Positions 47,198 through 56,360 of a stretch of DNA of 64,000 nt are shown here, piece after piece. The translations under genes were made by a program, and so were the position numbers. The stretch spans positions 32,379 to 96,378 of the forward strand of contig JAFQLS010000002.1 of assembly GCA_017396555.1 (NCBI GenBank). Direction: 5' to 3'. Position 1 is the first letter of the stretch. Each line of letters opens with the position of its first letter. The notes below the pieces were generated by a model that searched no databases, was not told where the DNA came from, and worked only from the letters and a program-made list of their open reading frames with translations. The stretch comes from Lachnospiraceae bacterium. GTDB taxonomy: Bacteria > Bacillota > Clostridia > Lachnospirales > Lachnospiraceae.

Positions 47198-48406
47198 CTA
47201 CGCCTCTTTTTCGGTCAGCAAATCAAGTCTTTCCATCTCTGCAATCGCATCCTCCGCTTTGATATGCGTATATGTATCCAGTGTCACGGAAATATCTCCA
47301 TGTCCCATGATATATTGCAATACCTTTGGATTCATACCAGACTTCGCCATATTGGTACAAAACGTATGTCTGCACACATGCGGCGTAATCTTCGGCAACT
47401 GCACGCGATAAATGCTATTGTATTTTTCAACGGAAAGCTGGAAGTATTTCTCCCAATGCAATGCTACCCTTGGTTTACCGTTCTTGTCTAAAAATAGAAA
47501 TCCTGAATACCCGTCTACAATCGGCTCAATTTTTGGCTTCGGACGATTCTTAATGATTCGTTTGAAAGCATCCACTACATCCGGATTCATCGGAACCTCG
47601 CGAACTCCATTATCTGTCTTGGTTGTCTCACAAATATATTTCATTTCGCTCGTACGTTGGAGCTGATGATTGACTTTGATGACTTTCTTTCTAAAATCAA
47701 TGTCCTTTATCGTCAAACCACAAAACTCACTGATACGAAGCCCTGTCTTGAACAAGATATAAAACGCATCATAATATCTCTTATAATGTGCGTCTTCCGC
47801 AATAAACTGCAGAAACTTTCTCTCCTGTTCTCTTGTGAGTGCATCCCTTTTGACACTATCATTCACAACAACTGTGTGAAGTTCAAACTGAAATGGATTC
47901 TTGACTATCATATCATCATCTGCCGCCATCTGAAATGCCGGGCGAAGAACGCCACGCACCGTACAAATGGTGCTATATCCTCTGCCTTCTTCCTGCATTT
48001 TAATCAGAAAAACCTTTGCATCTGATGTTTTGATACTCGCAATCTTTCTTTGTCCAAAGGGTTCTTTTTCCAAGATGTTTTGCACAAATTTGTAGCCGGT
48101 ACGAGTACTGTGCTTTACTCCGGTCTTGGTCATTAGATACTTTTCAACTAATTCGCAAACCGTAATATCTTCACAACAGAGTTCCAATCTCAGTTGTTTC
48201 TCGACTTCTTTGATTTTCTCTCTCAAAGATTTCTCCTTACGCTTTCCTGCCGGAGTTGGATCCGAAGCAGTCAATCGCCAACTGTATACTGATTTTCTCT
48301 GTCCAAACGGTGTAGTGTAACGATACACATAACGTCCATCATCTTGTTGCCACTCGCCTGTCTGAAGCACTCTTCCTTTATTGTCACGTCTCTTTGTATT
48401 ACTCAT
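47198..48406 (-). CDS. Tyrosine recombinase, Tn916 integrase type
   Basis: 402 aa from ATG 48406, behind AAAGGAG. The N-terminal RRDNKGRVLQTGEWQQDDGRYVYRY matches the arm-binding domain of Tn916 Int. A SAM-like core-binding domain (~75-165) precedes the catalytic domain. Catalytic residues: Arg in KTGLRISEFCGLT (~222), HVCRH (~343), GHGD (~366) and Tyr in LDTYTH (~377), all intact. It would integrate and excise the element together with the adjacent Xis. Confidence 0.93.
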   Translation of the reverse strand: MSNTKRRDNKGRVLQTGEWQQDDGRYVYRYTTPFGQRKSVYSWRLTASDPTPAGKRKEKSLREKIKEVEKQLRLELCCEDITVCELVEKYLMTKTGVKHSTRTGYKFVQNILEKEPFGQRKIASIKTSDAKVFLIKMQEEGRGYSTICTVRGVLRPAFQMAADDDMIVKNPFQFELHTVVVNDSVKRDALTREQERKFLQFIAEDAHYKRYYDAFYILFKTGLRISEFCGLTIKDIDFRKKVIKVNHQLQRTSEMKYICETTKTDNGVREVPMNPDVVDAFKRIIKNRPKPKIEPIVDGYSGFLFLDKNGKPRVALHWEKYFQLSVEKYNSIYRVQLPKITPHVCRHTFCTNMAKSGMNPKVLQYIMGHGDISVTLDTYTHIKAEDAIAEMERLDLLTEKEA

Positions 48407-48473
48407 AATCATTCTCCTTTCAAAGAGCTGTGACATGGCTTAGTGTTAATATATCACAACCCGTTCATTTTTT

Positions 48474-48680
48474 CTATATTGCTTCTAATGTATCTACGAA
48501 TTTTTCAAATTTTTCTCGCTTAATTTGAACACGATTCCCATTCCAAAGAAGGTAATCTGCGTTCTTATTCTCATTGATGTGTCTACGCAATTTATGTTCT
48601 CCGATACGAAAATAAGCCGCTGCTTCCTCCACTGTTAAAGTGTACTTCTCCCACAAAGGAACATTCTGACTATGCTTCAT
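48474..48680 (-). CDS. Excisionase, Tn916 Xis type
   Basis: 68 aa. [29 protein letters not shown] is the winged-helix start of Tn916-type Xis proteins. It overlaps the stop of the upstream gene by 11 nt and precedes the integrase by 68 nt, the standard order. It would direct excision. Confidence 0.9.
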   Translation of the reverse strand: MKHSQNVPLWEKYTLTVEEAAAYFRIGEHKLRRHINENKNADYLLWNGNRVQIKREKFEKFVDTLEAI

Positions 48681-49215
48681 CTACATCCACTCCCCTTTCT
48701 TTTAATCTCCGTCGTAAGTCTATTACCAACCCTAACGTTTCATCCATCTTTTCAAAGTATCTACATGATCCGATTTCATCCCCTTTGGCTTCTGCCAAGT
48801 CCGATTTCGCATCATAATAGCTGGCCTTTACATCCAGATAACGATAACGAAGTAAATCATATTCCAGCTGAAGAGCTGCATATTTTTTCTTCATCTCAAT
48901 CAATCCATCCCTCGCTTCTGTCTCTTCTTTAGGCGGATATGGATAAGGCTTTAACCTGATAGGATAGATGGAACGCAAATCCTCTATGACTGCCTTAAAT
49001 TTTTCCTCATCCAAATAAAACTTCCAGCCAAAGCTTTTGACAATTCCATCCTCATCCTCCAAAGCCCGTGTCATCTGATATCTGGCTGTTGCCTCCGGCA
49101 ATCCCAACTCCTGCATCAAATACTCCTTGATTTCCTCTCTCTCCTTGCCCTCACTGCCAAGGAACTCACAAATGTGTCTGTACTTACAAAAATGCTCTAA
49201 CCACTGTTTCTGCAT
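48670..49215 (-). CDS. Hypothetical protein of the integration module
   Basis: 181 aa from ATG 49215, eight nt after AAGGAGG. Residues ~1-75 look like a helical DNA-binding region ([32 protein letters not shown]), followed by a coiled coil (~105-165). No family is recognised. It is the first gene of the unit with xis and int and may be a regulator of excision; this is inference. Confidence 0.6.
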   Translation of the reverse strand: MQKQWLEHFCKYRHICEFLGSEGKEREEIKEYLMQELGLPEATARYQMTRALEDEDGIVKSFGWKFYLDEEKFKAVIEDLRSIYPIRLKPYPYPPKEETEARDGLIEMKKKYAALQLEYDLLRYRYLDVKASYYDAKSDLAEAKGDEIGSCRYFEKMDETLGLVIDLRRRLKERGVDVDEA

Positions 49216-49238
49216 TTTCTTTTCCTCCTTCTGTTTAG

Positions 49239-49340
49239 TACTTAGGGTCAAAAAAAGCTGATTGCAAAAAACGCGATAATTTTCTTCAACTTTTTTTCTC
49301 CTGTCAGTTATTACTTGGAGTCAAAAAAAGCTGATGACAA
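49239..49340 (-). promoter_or_regulatory. Tandem duplicated promoter for the int module
   Basis: Two near-identical 29-bp units at 49239-49267 and 49312-49340 share TCAGCTTTTTTTGAC. Read on the minus strand, each gives -35 TTGCAA or TTGTCA, a 17-nt spacer and -10 TAAGTA or CAAGTA. The proximal unit sits 24 nt before the ATG. Confidence 0.5.
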
Positions 49341-49737
49341 AAAAATCCGGCAAAAAAGAAGAAAGTCACCAACATTTCTGCTGATGACTCTAAACTTCAA
49401 CAATATTTACTTTTATCTTCTCATAAGTGGCATTTTCTCAAATTCCGAAAATCTCGGACAAATAGTCTCAAAAAATGAGACTGACTTGTCCAGCATCTCT
49501 AAAAAGAATCCAACGTCGCCGGACATTTTCCAGTGTCTCCGGACGGAGAAACCCAGCAAAATCAATGGTTTCAGAGGCTCTGTCTAAAATTCCAAAACTG
49601 TAGAATCTGTCTACGTAATTGGACTGCGAAAGAAACAGGATACGCATAAAGTTGTATACTTTACGCCAGCAACTTCACGCCCAGGGCGTTCATAGTAGGG
49701 TTCCCCTACAACCCGAATATTGGTCAACAAAGGAAAA
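49341..49737. other. Non-coding stretch with small inverted repeats
   Basis: No convincing gene. GTCTC-AAAAAAT-GAGAC (~49467-49483) and a GC-rich fold around CCGGACATTTTCCAGTGTCTCCGG (~49519-49542) are visible. It separates the int module from the end of the defence operon. Confidence 0.4.
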
Positions 49738-49826
49738 GCCACTTTTGGTCACAATGACCAAAAGTGGCTTAAAATGTTGGCTTGAAATGCTGGTTTGGAA
49801 CTTTTGGTCATCATGACCAAAAGTTC
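49738..49826. repeat. Two near-identical palindromes after the defence operon
   Basis: GCCACTTTTGGTCA-CAA-TGACCAAAAGTGGC (49738-49768) and GAACTTTTGGTCA-TCA-TGACCAAAAGTTC (49798-49826) are both perfect and share the core ACTTTTGGTCA. No T-run follows on the minus strand, so protein or RNA-structure roles fit as well as termination. Confidence 0.6.
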
Positions 49827-49843
49827 TTTAAAATATTTACATT

Positions 49844-50269
49844 CTAAACTTCTAAATATCCCTTTGCTTTTGCTTCTTCATACAATGCATTCGCTTTATT
49901 CAGCATTAAAAGCGAATAAACTTCTGCACTTTTATCTGCCATTTCACTTAGAATCACCGTAAAACCCTTGTCCGCCATTCCTTCTGCCTTCTTTAACACC
50001 AGAGATCTTTCTGTAATATCTTCTAATTGCTCTAACTCTGGAGCAAGTAGCGCATAAATCATTGCCTTATCTGCTTCATTTAAATCTCTATCATTGAAAA
50101 AACCATCTTTAGCATTTTCAATAACTCCACCATTATAACAATCCATGCCCATGGCTAATGCAAACATAAAAACATCTTTCTGATTATCAAACGCAAGGTA
50201 ACCAGCATCTTTTATTCCACGAATTTCTTTTTGTCTAGTTTTATCAATATAAATTCTATCTTGATCCAT
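49844..50269 (-). CDS. 141-aa protein, last gene of the candidate defence operon
   Basis: The ATG shares a base with the stop of the DndD-like gene (TAATG), so the two are translationally coupled. Mostly helical, acidic, no signal peptide or membrane segment, and no motif I recognise. Coupling suggests a small partner of the ATPase, in the place DndE holds after DndD, but I see no DndE similarity. Confidence 0.65.
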   Translation of the reverse strand: MDQDRIYIDKTRQKEIRGIKDAGYLAFDNQKDVFMFALAMGMDCYNGGVIENAKDGFFNDRDLNEADKAMIYALLAPELEQLEDITERSLVLKKAEGMADKGFTVILSEMADKSAEVYSLLMLNKANALYEEAKAKGYLEV

Positions 50270-52236
50270 TATAAGTCACCTGCCTTTACAAAATCTTCAT
50301 CAACTAACTCAAATCGATATTTTCTATTTGCATATGGTTCAAAAACATCTCTTACATTAATTGAGTATTCATCCTCTGTTACAAATAAAATAATTTGTTT
50401 ATTTTTGCTTACTTCACGCAATACCTTCGCAAATGCAACTCTTAATTCTCCTGAAATACGCGAAATTGGAGTATCAATTACAAGCGGTCCGTCAAATCCA
50501 GACTCTTTATGCAAGGCAAGTGTAAATGCTAACACCAATAACTCTCTTTCTGCAGCAGAGCAGGAACCTAGACATTCAAAACCATCATTATTGATAACAG
50601 ACGTCGAATAGTTATCCGTTAACTCAACTTTGCTAAATTTACGTTTCCACATAAGTTCAAAAAACTTCAGGCTCATTTCTTCACTAATTTTGTCTCGAAT
50701 ATCGCCTTTTATATCAGCAATAATCTCGCTCACTTTATTTCTTGCTTTTTCAGCAAGTTGCGCCTCTTTTCGAACTTTGGCATTTTTCTCATCTTTTTGT
50801 AATGCCTTATTTAACTCCGTTTTCAGTTCTTCCAATCTTCTCATTAATGTAGCCAACTCGATTTCTTCACGAATAACTCTACGATTTGTGTCTTCTATGA
50901 ACTTTTCAAGTTCGCTTCGTTTAGCGTAAAGCGTCTTAATGTGATCTTTATCTGTATATTTGTCAATTGTACTATCGAGTTCACTAATTCTAGCCAACAC
51001 AGTATCAATATCGTGCTTAATACGGTCTTTCGCCTTAAACAGTCTATCTCTTTCCACTTCGTATTTCTTAGCTTCCTGGATTTGCATTTGAAGTGGACCT
51101 AACATACGAGTTAGCAATGTTCCTGTATCTTGTCCTAGTTCATATCTTTTAATCAACTCAGCGACATAAATGGTTGCATCTGTATCTAAAGTACGTCCAC
51201 ACACATGACAAGTATGCTCCGAAAGCATTTCTTCCAGTTCTTTTTTGTCATACTTAGGTGGCAATTCCTTATTACGTTCTTTTTCAACAATTATGTCATA
51301 CATTCTCTTCAATCTAGGTAATGCTGTCAATAAAGTCAAATATTTTTTTAAGAATTGCTTAATGGCATAAGCATTTTCTTCCTGCTCAACTTTTAATTCC
51401 TTACGCAGTTTTTCATCCAATGTATCTCTTTCTAATTCTAATTCTGAAACATCCGGATCATCGCCTAGTTCCATATTAATTCTTTCTAATTCTTTCTTTG
51501 CTCTAGACAAATCCTCTGAATCTTTTTGGACTTTTTCTTTTAATGTTCTCTCCTCTTCTACTTTTGCTTCATACTCAGAATTAAGTTTGGCAGATTGAGA
51601 ATTTCCTCTAGAAGCCTCTCTTCTCAAGTCGTCTGCAACCCTTACCAAATTCTTTTCCATCGTTACCAAAAGATCAATTTGCGAGATCTCTAAAACTGCC
51701 TGTTCAACATTCTTTCCTGCTGTATTTGCTAAGTATGTATCCAATTGTTCACCATCAAAGAAAAAGAATTGTTGGATTTTAAAAGGCAACCTTTTATTTA
51801 CCTCTATCTTAAATTCTTCCTCACCATTCAATACATCAGGTTCTCCAACACTTGGCACTATGACAACTTTTTGACTCTTTACTTTCTCGTAAGCATCTCC
51901 TTCTTCATTTTTACGAAAAGTTATCCATCTAACAAAAGTTACTTCTCCATCCGAATCCTCTAATGTGATGCTAACCATTGTATTTTCTTCTTGGCCTGTT
52001 TCCATTTCTCTTAATGTCTTCAATGTAAATAGCGGTAAGGTTTTGTCCTTTAATCCTTCTGTTACATGCAACTCTCTACCATAAAGACACCAAGTGATTG
52101 CATTTAGAAGTGTAGTTTTACCTATTCCGTTTTCGGCCAGTACATAATTCAAATCATACGTAGATGCATTAGGGAATGTCAAAACAACATCTCTATACTG
52201 TCTATAGTTTTTTATATCTATTTTCTTAATCTTCAT
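50269..52236 (-). CDS. DndD-like SMC/Rad50-type ATPase with zinc hook
   Basis: 655 aa from ATG 52236, after GGAGG. Walker A LAENGIGKTTLLNA (~34-44), two long coiled-coil stretches around a CxxC zinc hook (HTCHVCGRT, ~345), a signature-like GSCSAAERELLVLAFTLAL (~565) and Walker B PLVIDTPISRIS (~587). The IDTP Walker B with following Arg and the coiled-coil layout are those of DndD from phosphorothioation systems. No DndB or DndC is present. It overlaps the 59-aa gene upstream by 11 nt. Confidence 0.85.
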   Translation of the reverse strand: MKIKKIDIKNYRQYRDVVLTFPNASTYDLNYVLAENGIGKTTLLNAITWCLYGRELHVTEGLKDKTLPLFTLKTLREMETGQEENTMVSITLEDSDGEVTFVRWITFRKNEEGDAYEKVKSQKVVIVPSVGEPDVLNGEEEFKIEVNKRLPFKIQQFFFFDGEQLDTYLANTAGKNVEQAVLEISQIDLLVTMEKNLVRVADDLRREASRGNSQSAKLNSEYEAKVEEERTLKEKVQKDSEDLSRAKKELERINMELGDDPDVSELELERDTLDEKLRKELKVEQEENAYAIKQFLKKYLTLLTALPRLKRMYDIIVEKERNKELPPKYDKKELEEMLSEHTCHVCGRTLDTDATIYVAELIKRYELGQDTGTLLTRMLGPLQMQIQEAKKYEVERDRLFKAKDRIKHDIDTVLARISELDSTIDKYTDKDHIKTLYAKRSELEKFIEDTNRRVIREEIELATLMRRLEELKTELNKALQKDEKNAKVRKEAQLAEKARNKVSEIIADIKGDIRDKISEEMSLKFFELMWKRKFSKVELTDNYSTSVINNDGFECLGSCSAAERELLVLAFTLALHKESGFDGPLVIDTPISRISGELRVAFAKVLREVSKNKQIILFVTEDEYSINVRDVFEPYANRKYRFELVDEDFVKAGDL

Positions 52237-52405
52237 GTTGTCCCTCCATTTCTTTCGCATATTTCTCGATTATTTTTGTATATTCCTCTTTATACCACTG
52301 CCGCCCTGTAAGGTTAAAATCCAATAAATCCATCAATAATCCCTGCATCTCTTTGTCATCTGCACAACTTTCTTTGATTGCTTTTCCAATTCTACTCGTA
52401 CTCAT
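52226..52405 (-). CDS. 59-aa small protein
   Basis: ATG 52405, with AGGAGG six nt upstream and ten nt after the helicase stop; stop at 52226 overlaps the DndD-like ATG by 11 nt. The protein (MSTSRIGKAIKESCADDKEM...) is helical, with a GRQWYKEEYTKIIEKYAKEME C-terminal part. No family known. Start signal and coupling make it a real gene; it would be missed by a 60-codon cut-off. Confidence 0.8.
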   Translation of the reverse strand: MSTSRIGKAIKESCADDKEMQGLLMDLLDFNLTGRQWYKEEYTKIIEKYAKEMEGQHED

Positions 52406-52414
52406 TTTATCCTC

Positions 52415-54544
52415 CTATGGTAATCTGGAATATACTTCATCAATAATGTCTAAACGATTCAATGCATTCTCCGATATTTCACTAATTCGTACCATTTCTT
52501 TCTCGAATATCTTTCGCTCATATTTCTTTAACTCACCTTCCAACTGATCAAATGACGGTTCGACAATCACATCATATAAAACTGCTTTTTCCTTTCCCTC
52601 ACTACGTCTTATAATACGCCCTATCCTCTGAACATATTCTCTCGGATTAGTAGAACTAGCAAGGATAATCGCCCTTTTAGCAGACGGAATATCTATTCCT
52701 TCATCTAAACATTTAATTGCAATTAAGGTTTTACAATCTCCATTTACAAACATCTCTATGATATGCTGCCTTTCAGACAAATTTCCATATTGCTTTAATG
52801 GAGTATTGCCTTGGTCCTTTGTGATTCTTTTCGCAAAAACACCTCGACTTTTTAAAATGCTCTCAACTTCATCTATTTGGTTCGGAGAAGTAAAAATAAT
52901 TGTATCACTTAAGTCATTTCCTATTTCATCAAGTATTCTTTCGAATTCAACAAGCTTATTTCTTGCACTCTTATGAAGGTCCGCTCGCATAAACATTAAG
53001 TTCTCAATTTTTTCAGCCATATCACTGTCGTTTTTCGCTTTACTCAAGCCTCTGATAATACTTTCTGTCAACTTTTTATACTCAACTAATTCATCAGTCT
53101 CTAACGAAATGAATCTTGGAATGTATTCATATGGTGTCAAATACGTTTTTCCCGTAATTGGATTCTTCTTGTGCAACGCTTCCGCTATAGTAAAACAATA
53201 TCTATCACTTCCGAAATAGTCTGTAATAACACGCGTTCCATATTCATCAAACCAACGATCAGGTGTAGCGCTCAATCCCAATCTATAGTCATACTCTTCT
53301 AAAAAACCTCTCGCTCTACGTGCCGAACCTAATCCATGAACCTCATCCCCTATGAGAAAATAGGTTGTATTATTTTTGTATTGCTTAACAATCGTCGTAA
53401 AAGCATCTCTATAGTATGTATCAAATGTAGAATACACAAACAAAGTGTTTTTCCTACCCGCTCGCTCTACACTAACTTCTAGTAACTTGTAAGCCAACTC
53501 TTCTTTCCATCCTTTCGAAGAAGAGTCTGCAATAATATAATTATCCCATTCCAAGCCACTTTTCTTAATATCATCTAACCATTGTCTTGCCAATGTGTCC
53601 TGCGGACAAATTATAAAAACAACTGCTGGGGTTTCACACTCATTAAAAAAATCTACAATACATAACTGTGCTGTTTTTGTTTTCCCCGTTCCTGTTGCCA
53701 TCTCAAAAATAGCCTTATGATGTTCTTTCCACACTTTCAATGCTTCTTCCTGATACACAAACGGAGTAAAACTTAACTTAACAACCTTTTTCTCTTTTAA
53801 TTCCTCTTGTACAATTTGTTCTTCTAGTTTTTCAAAATTCTTTGGTGCTTTCTGAATCAATTTTTCAGATACTGCGACCGGCAAATCAGTAATTTTAACT
53901 TTCGAAACATTTTGGTTCCAATAATTGTTAAATTTATCAATATCAATTTGTGCGGAATCTCTTTTACCTTCATCCCAATAGCGAAAAACTTTAAACTCCT
54001 CAACGTTTCGAACCCATGCACTTGCCGTTTCATTTACCGAGCCACTAAAAGTAATTATGTTTCCATCTTCATCTTCAAGGATTCCTACCTTAATATGAAA
54101 AAGTCCTGATTCTTCAACTTTTTCATAATCCATAATATTTCCTTTATCATCATATACAGTAGCCACTTTTATTGTAAGATAACCATTTGCCATCAACCAG
54201 CCCAAAGCTTCTATTCTTCTTCGTTGTAGCAACGACTCTAAGTTATCCATCTCCAAAAGCATAACCTTTGAGATAATCTCTTGTGGGTCACTAGACGCCT
54301 TTTTCATGATATCAACATCTTCCGGTGATAATCTTGGAGACACCAACAAATCCATATGCCCACCATTCGCAATCAATCCTGCTATCCCCCTAGCTGCAAC
54401 CGATAAACTAGATGACGAAAAAAATCCTGCAATTCGCTTATAATATTTTGTTTCTTTTAAAACCGGAATATAAAAATCATTCAAAATATCATCAAATCCC
54501 GAATCATATCCACTTTTAATTTCTGGCAAATCTTTTAATCCCAA
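52415..54544 (-). CDS. Phospholipase D-like nuclease fused to DEAD/DEAH helicase
   Basis: 709 aa from a TTG start, seven nt after AGAGGG. The N-terminal PLD domain (~1-230) shows one HxK-D-GSxN motif: FHIKVGIL (~149) then GSVNETASAW. The helicase has Walker A ATGTGKTKTA (~285), DEVH in LIGDEVHGLGS (~400), LSATPDRW, KCLDEGIDIPS and RIGRIIR. PLD-helicase fusions occur in restriction-type defence, including some proteins placed with phosphorothioation systems. It begins four nt after the preceding stop. Confidence 0.9.
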   Translation of the reverse strand: MGLKDLPEIKSGYDSGFDDILNDFYIPVLKETKYYKRIAGFFSSSSLSVAARGIAGLIANGGHMDLLVSPRLSPEDVDIMKKASSDPQEIISKVMLLEMDNLESLLQRRRIEALGWLMANGYLTIKVATVYDDKGNIMDYEKVEESGLFHIKVGILEDEDGNIITFSGSVNETASAWVRNVEEFKVFRYWDEGKRDSAQIDIDKFNNYWNQNVSKVKITDLPVAVSEKLIQKAPKNFEKLEEQIVQEELKEKKVVKLSFTPFVYQEEALKVWKEHHKAIFEMATGTGKTKTAQLCIVDFFNECETPAVVFIICPQDTLARQWLDDIKKSGLEWDNYIIADSSSKGWKEELAYKLLEVSVERAGRKNTLFVYSTFDTYYRDAFTTIVKQYKNNTTYFLIGDEVHGLGSARRARGFLEEYDYRLGLSATPDRWFDEYGTRVITDYFGSDRYCFTIAEALHKKNPITGKTYLTPYEYIPRFISLETDELVEYKKLTESIIRGLSKAKNDSDMAEKIENLMFMRADLHKSARNKLVEFERILDEIGNDLSDTIIFTSPNQIDEVESILKSRGVFAKRITKDQGNTPLKQYGNLSERQHIIEMFVNGDCKTLIAIKCLDEGIDIPSAKRAIILASSTNPREYVQRIGRIIRRSEGKEKAVLYDVIVEPSFDQLEGELKKYERKIFEKEMVRISEISENALNRLDIIDEVYSRLP

Positions 54545-54547
54545 TTT

Positions 54548-55138
54548 TTATCCCTCTCTTAACTTTACTACCATATCCCATGTATTTCTTCGTCTTCGCT
54601 CCGCAGTACTTTTCGAAAGATACATACGCATTACTTCTTCTAATGCCTTTGCATCTGGCGTTCCATGTTTAATCGCATACTGAACAATTGGAACTCGACC
54701 GGATAGTTTTACAAAACAATCTTCCTGTTCTGCTTCGCTTCTTTTTTCAAGAGACTTTCCTAGCTCATTTAAATATACACGCTTTCTACTTTCCTGCCTT
54801 ATTTCCACAACACCTAAAATTTCTGCAAGCTTAGCATGATTTTCTCCATATTTTACGTAAGCACGTTCATCACTTCCACTGTCTATATAATGTTGACCCA
54901 CTTCTAAAAAAGAAGGTCCGAAATCACCAGCCATTCGTAAATATTTAATCATGTTTGTTGTCCCATCTACAAAGGAACTGTATTGCGGAATACTGTATGT
55001 AACTATCTCTTTTTGCTCTAGTCCAGAAATTAAGTAACATATATTTTCGTTTGAGCACTCTAACAACGAATCTATCAATTCATCCGCATTATTATATTTA
55101 CCCGTTTCATAATACACACACACTATAGAGTTAACCAT
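54548..55138 (-). CDS. Winged-helix-like protein of the defence operon
   Basis: 196 aa from ATG 55138, preceded by GGTGAT; an earlier in-frame ATG has no ribosome binding site. The C-terminal STAERRRRNTWDMVVKL segment resembles repeated helical DNA-binding units found next to restriction genes. The middle (KLAEILGVVEIRQESRKRVYLNELGKSL) looks like a winged helix. No catalytic motif is seen. Likely a DNA-recognition subunit; that is inference. Confidence 0.65.
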   Translation of the reverse strand: MVNSIVCVYYETGKYNNADELIDSLLECSNENICYLISGLEQKEIVTYSIPQYSSFVDGTTNMIKYLRMAGDFGPSFLEVGQHYIDSGSDERAYVKYGENHAKLAEILGVVEIRQESRKRVYLNELGKSLEKRSEAEQEDCFVKLSGRVPIVQYAIKHGTPDAKALEEVMRMYLSKSTAERRRRNTWDMVVKLREG

Positions 55139-55142
55139 TTTA

Positions 55143-56339
55143 TCACCACTTTCCATCGAATTCATCAAATCTTAAATCAAAGTACTTCTTTGCAATTTCT
55201 GGAAATTCTTGTTCAAAATCAAGCAGTGCCTTCATTGAAGAACAAACATGCCCTTCCGTTTTTACCAATGCCTGATTAGCTTCACAATATTGCCTGAAAC
55301 TCTTTTTCTTAAAGAAACTTGGTTGATTACACCAACGAGCCATAGCCACATACATACCACGATATTTTGACTCTTTCCATGGAGTCTCATTTTTATTACG
55401 ATATCTCATAATATATGGCAAGCATTGATATCTCATCAATAATTCAACTCTCTTCCACATATTTTCAATATCTTCCGCATCAGTACTTTTAAATCCTACC
55501 AATACGTAAAATTTGATGTTCGTTACTTTTGAATACTTTCTAATTAGTTTCAATTTGCGATGTATCAAATCATAATCTTCGATATTATCAAAAGCAAATG
55601 TATAATCCCCGTCATATGATGCATTAAATAGCATCTCACACTTTTCTTCTGTTAATAACCTTTCATCCATTCCTTGTTTGAACTTAAATGGTTTTTTCAT
55701 AGCTATTAATTTTTCTAAAATTTTCTTCCATGACGGACATCCTAATACATTATCATCTAATAAACATATCTTTTTCCTAGATGGATCATAAAACTCCTCT
55801 AATGGGCTATGACAAAACACATGATCATATTTCTGATTTACGCAGAATGGACATTTACGAAAACATCCTCTCGTAACAAATCCTATACTATAATCGGTAT
55901 ATTCTTTAAACTTAACCATAAAAGAAGTTCTATTAAATTTCTTCCCCGCTTTTTTGCGTTCTTCTTCCGCTCTTTTTACTTCACTTGCAATCCAATCATC
56001 ATATAAATGATAGTCTGGCATATGATGTTCTATTTCAGGGTCAAGGTCTGGTGCTTTTTCAAAGAAGAAACCTGTACCACCTACAAAAATGTTCTCCGGA
56101 AGAGTAACTTCACACGTATCCATATTCACGCCATTGGCAATCCAATCCGGCACCCAAGTATCTGTGAATACTTTAGAAATATATACTCTATCGTACTTAT
56201 CCAAATCTTCATAATCCAATTTTAACTCTACTTCTGCGTCTCTTTCTTTCCAATAGGCAGACAATTTCTCACATACTAGGTTTGGAAAGCGATGTTTTGT
56301 TCTTCCCAAAAGATCTGCATCAATAATTGCTATTTTCAC
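55143..56339 (-). CDS. Radical SAM protein
   Basis: 398 aa from a GTG start six nt after GAGGAAACGA; an ATG overlapping it is out of frame. The N-terminal ~130 residues resemble a cobalamin-binding-like Rossmann region (MKIAIIDADLLGR, YDRVYISKVFTDTW, IFVGGTGFFF). The radical SAM cluster motif is RGCFRKCPFC (C-x3-C-x2-C, ~159-166), followed by LLDDNVLG and KFKQGMDERLLT. Relatives occur in Clostridial phages and mobile elements with unknown substrates. It sits second in the operon, so it may modify DNA or a partner protein; that is a hypothesis. Confidence 0.88.
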   Translation of the reverse strand: MKIAIIDADLLGRTKHRFPNLVCEKLSAYWKERDAEVELKLDYEDLDKYDRVYISKVFTDTWVPDWIANGVNMDTCEVTLPENIFVGGTGFFFEKAPDLDPEIEHHMPDYHLYDDWIASEVKRAEEERKKAGKKFNRTSFMVKFKEYTDYSIGFVTRGCFRKCPFCVNQKYDHVFCHSPLEEFYDPSRKKICLLDDNVLGCPSWKKILEKLIAMKKPFKFKQGMDERLLTEEKCEMLFNASYDGDYTFAFDNIEDYDLIHRKLKLIRKYSKVTNIKFYVLVGFKSTDAEDIENMWKRVELLMRYQCLPYIMRYRNKNETPWKESKYRGMYVAMARWCNQPSFFKKKSFRQYCEANQALVKTEGHVCSSMKALLDFEQEFPEIAKKYFDLRFDEFDGKW

Positions 56340-56360
56340 ATTCGTTTCCTCAGTTCTTTA

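Noticed and set aside
49619-49816. 65-aa plus-strand ORF before the defence operon end
   Set aside because: No Shine-Dalgarno, and it reads through both palindromes; unlikely to be a gene.
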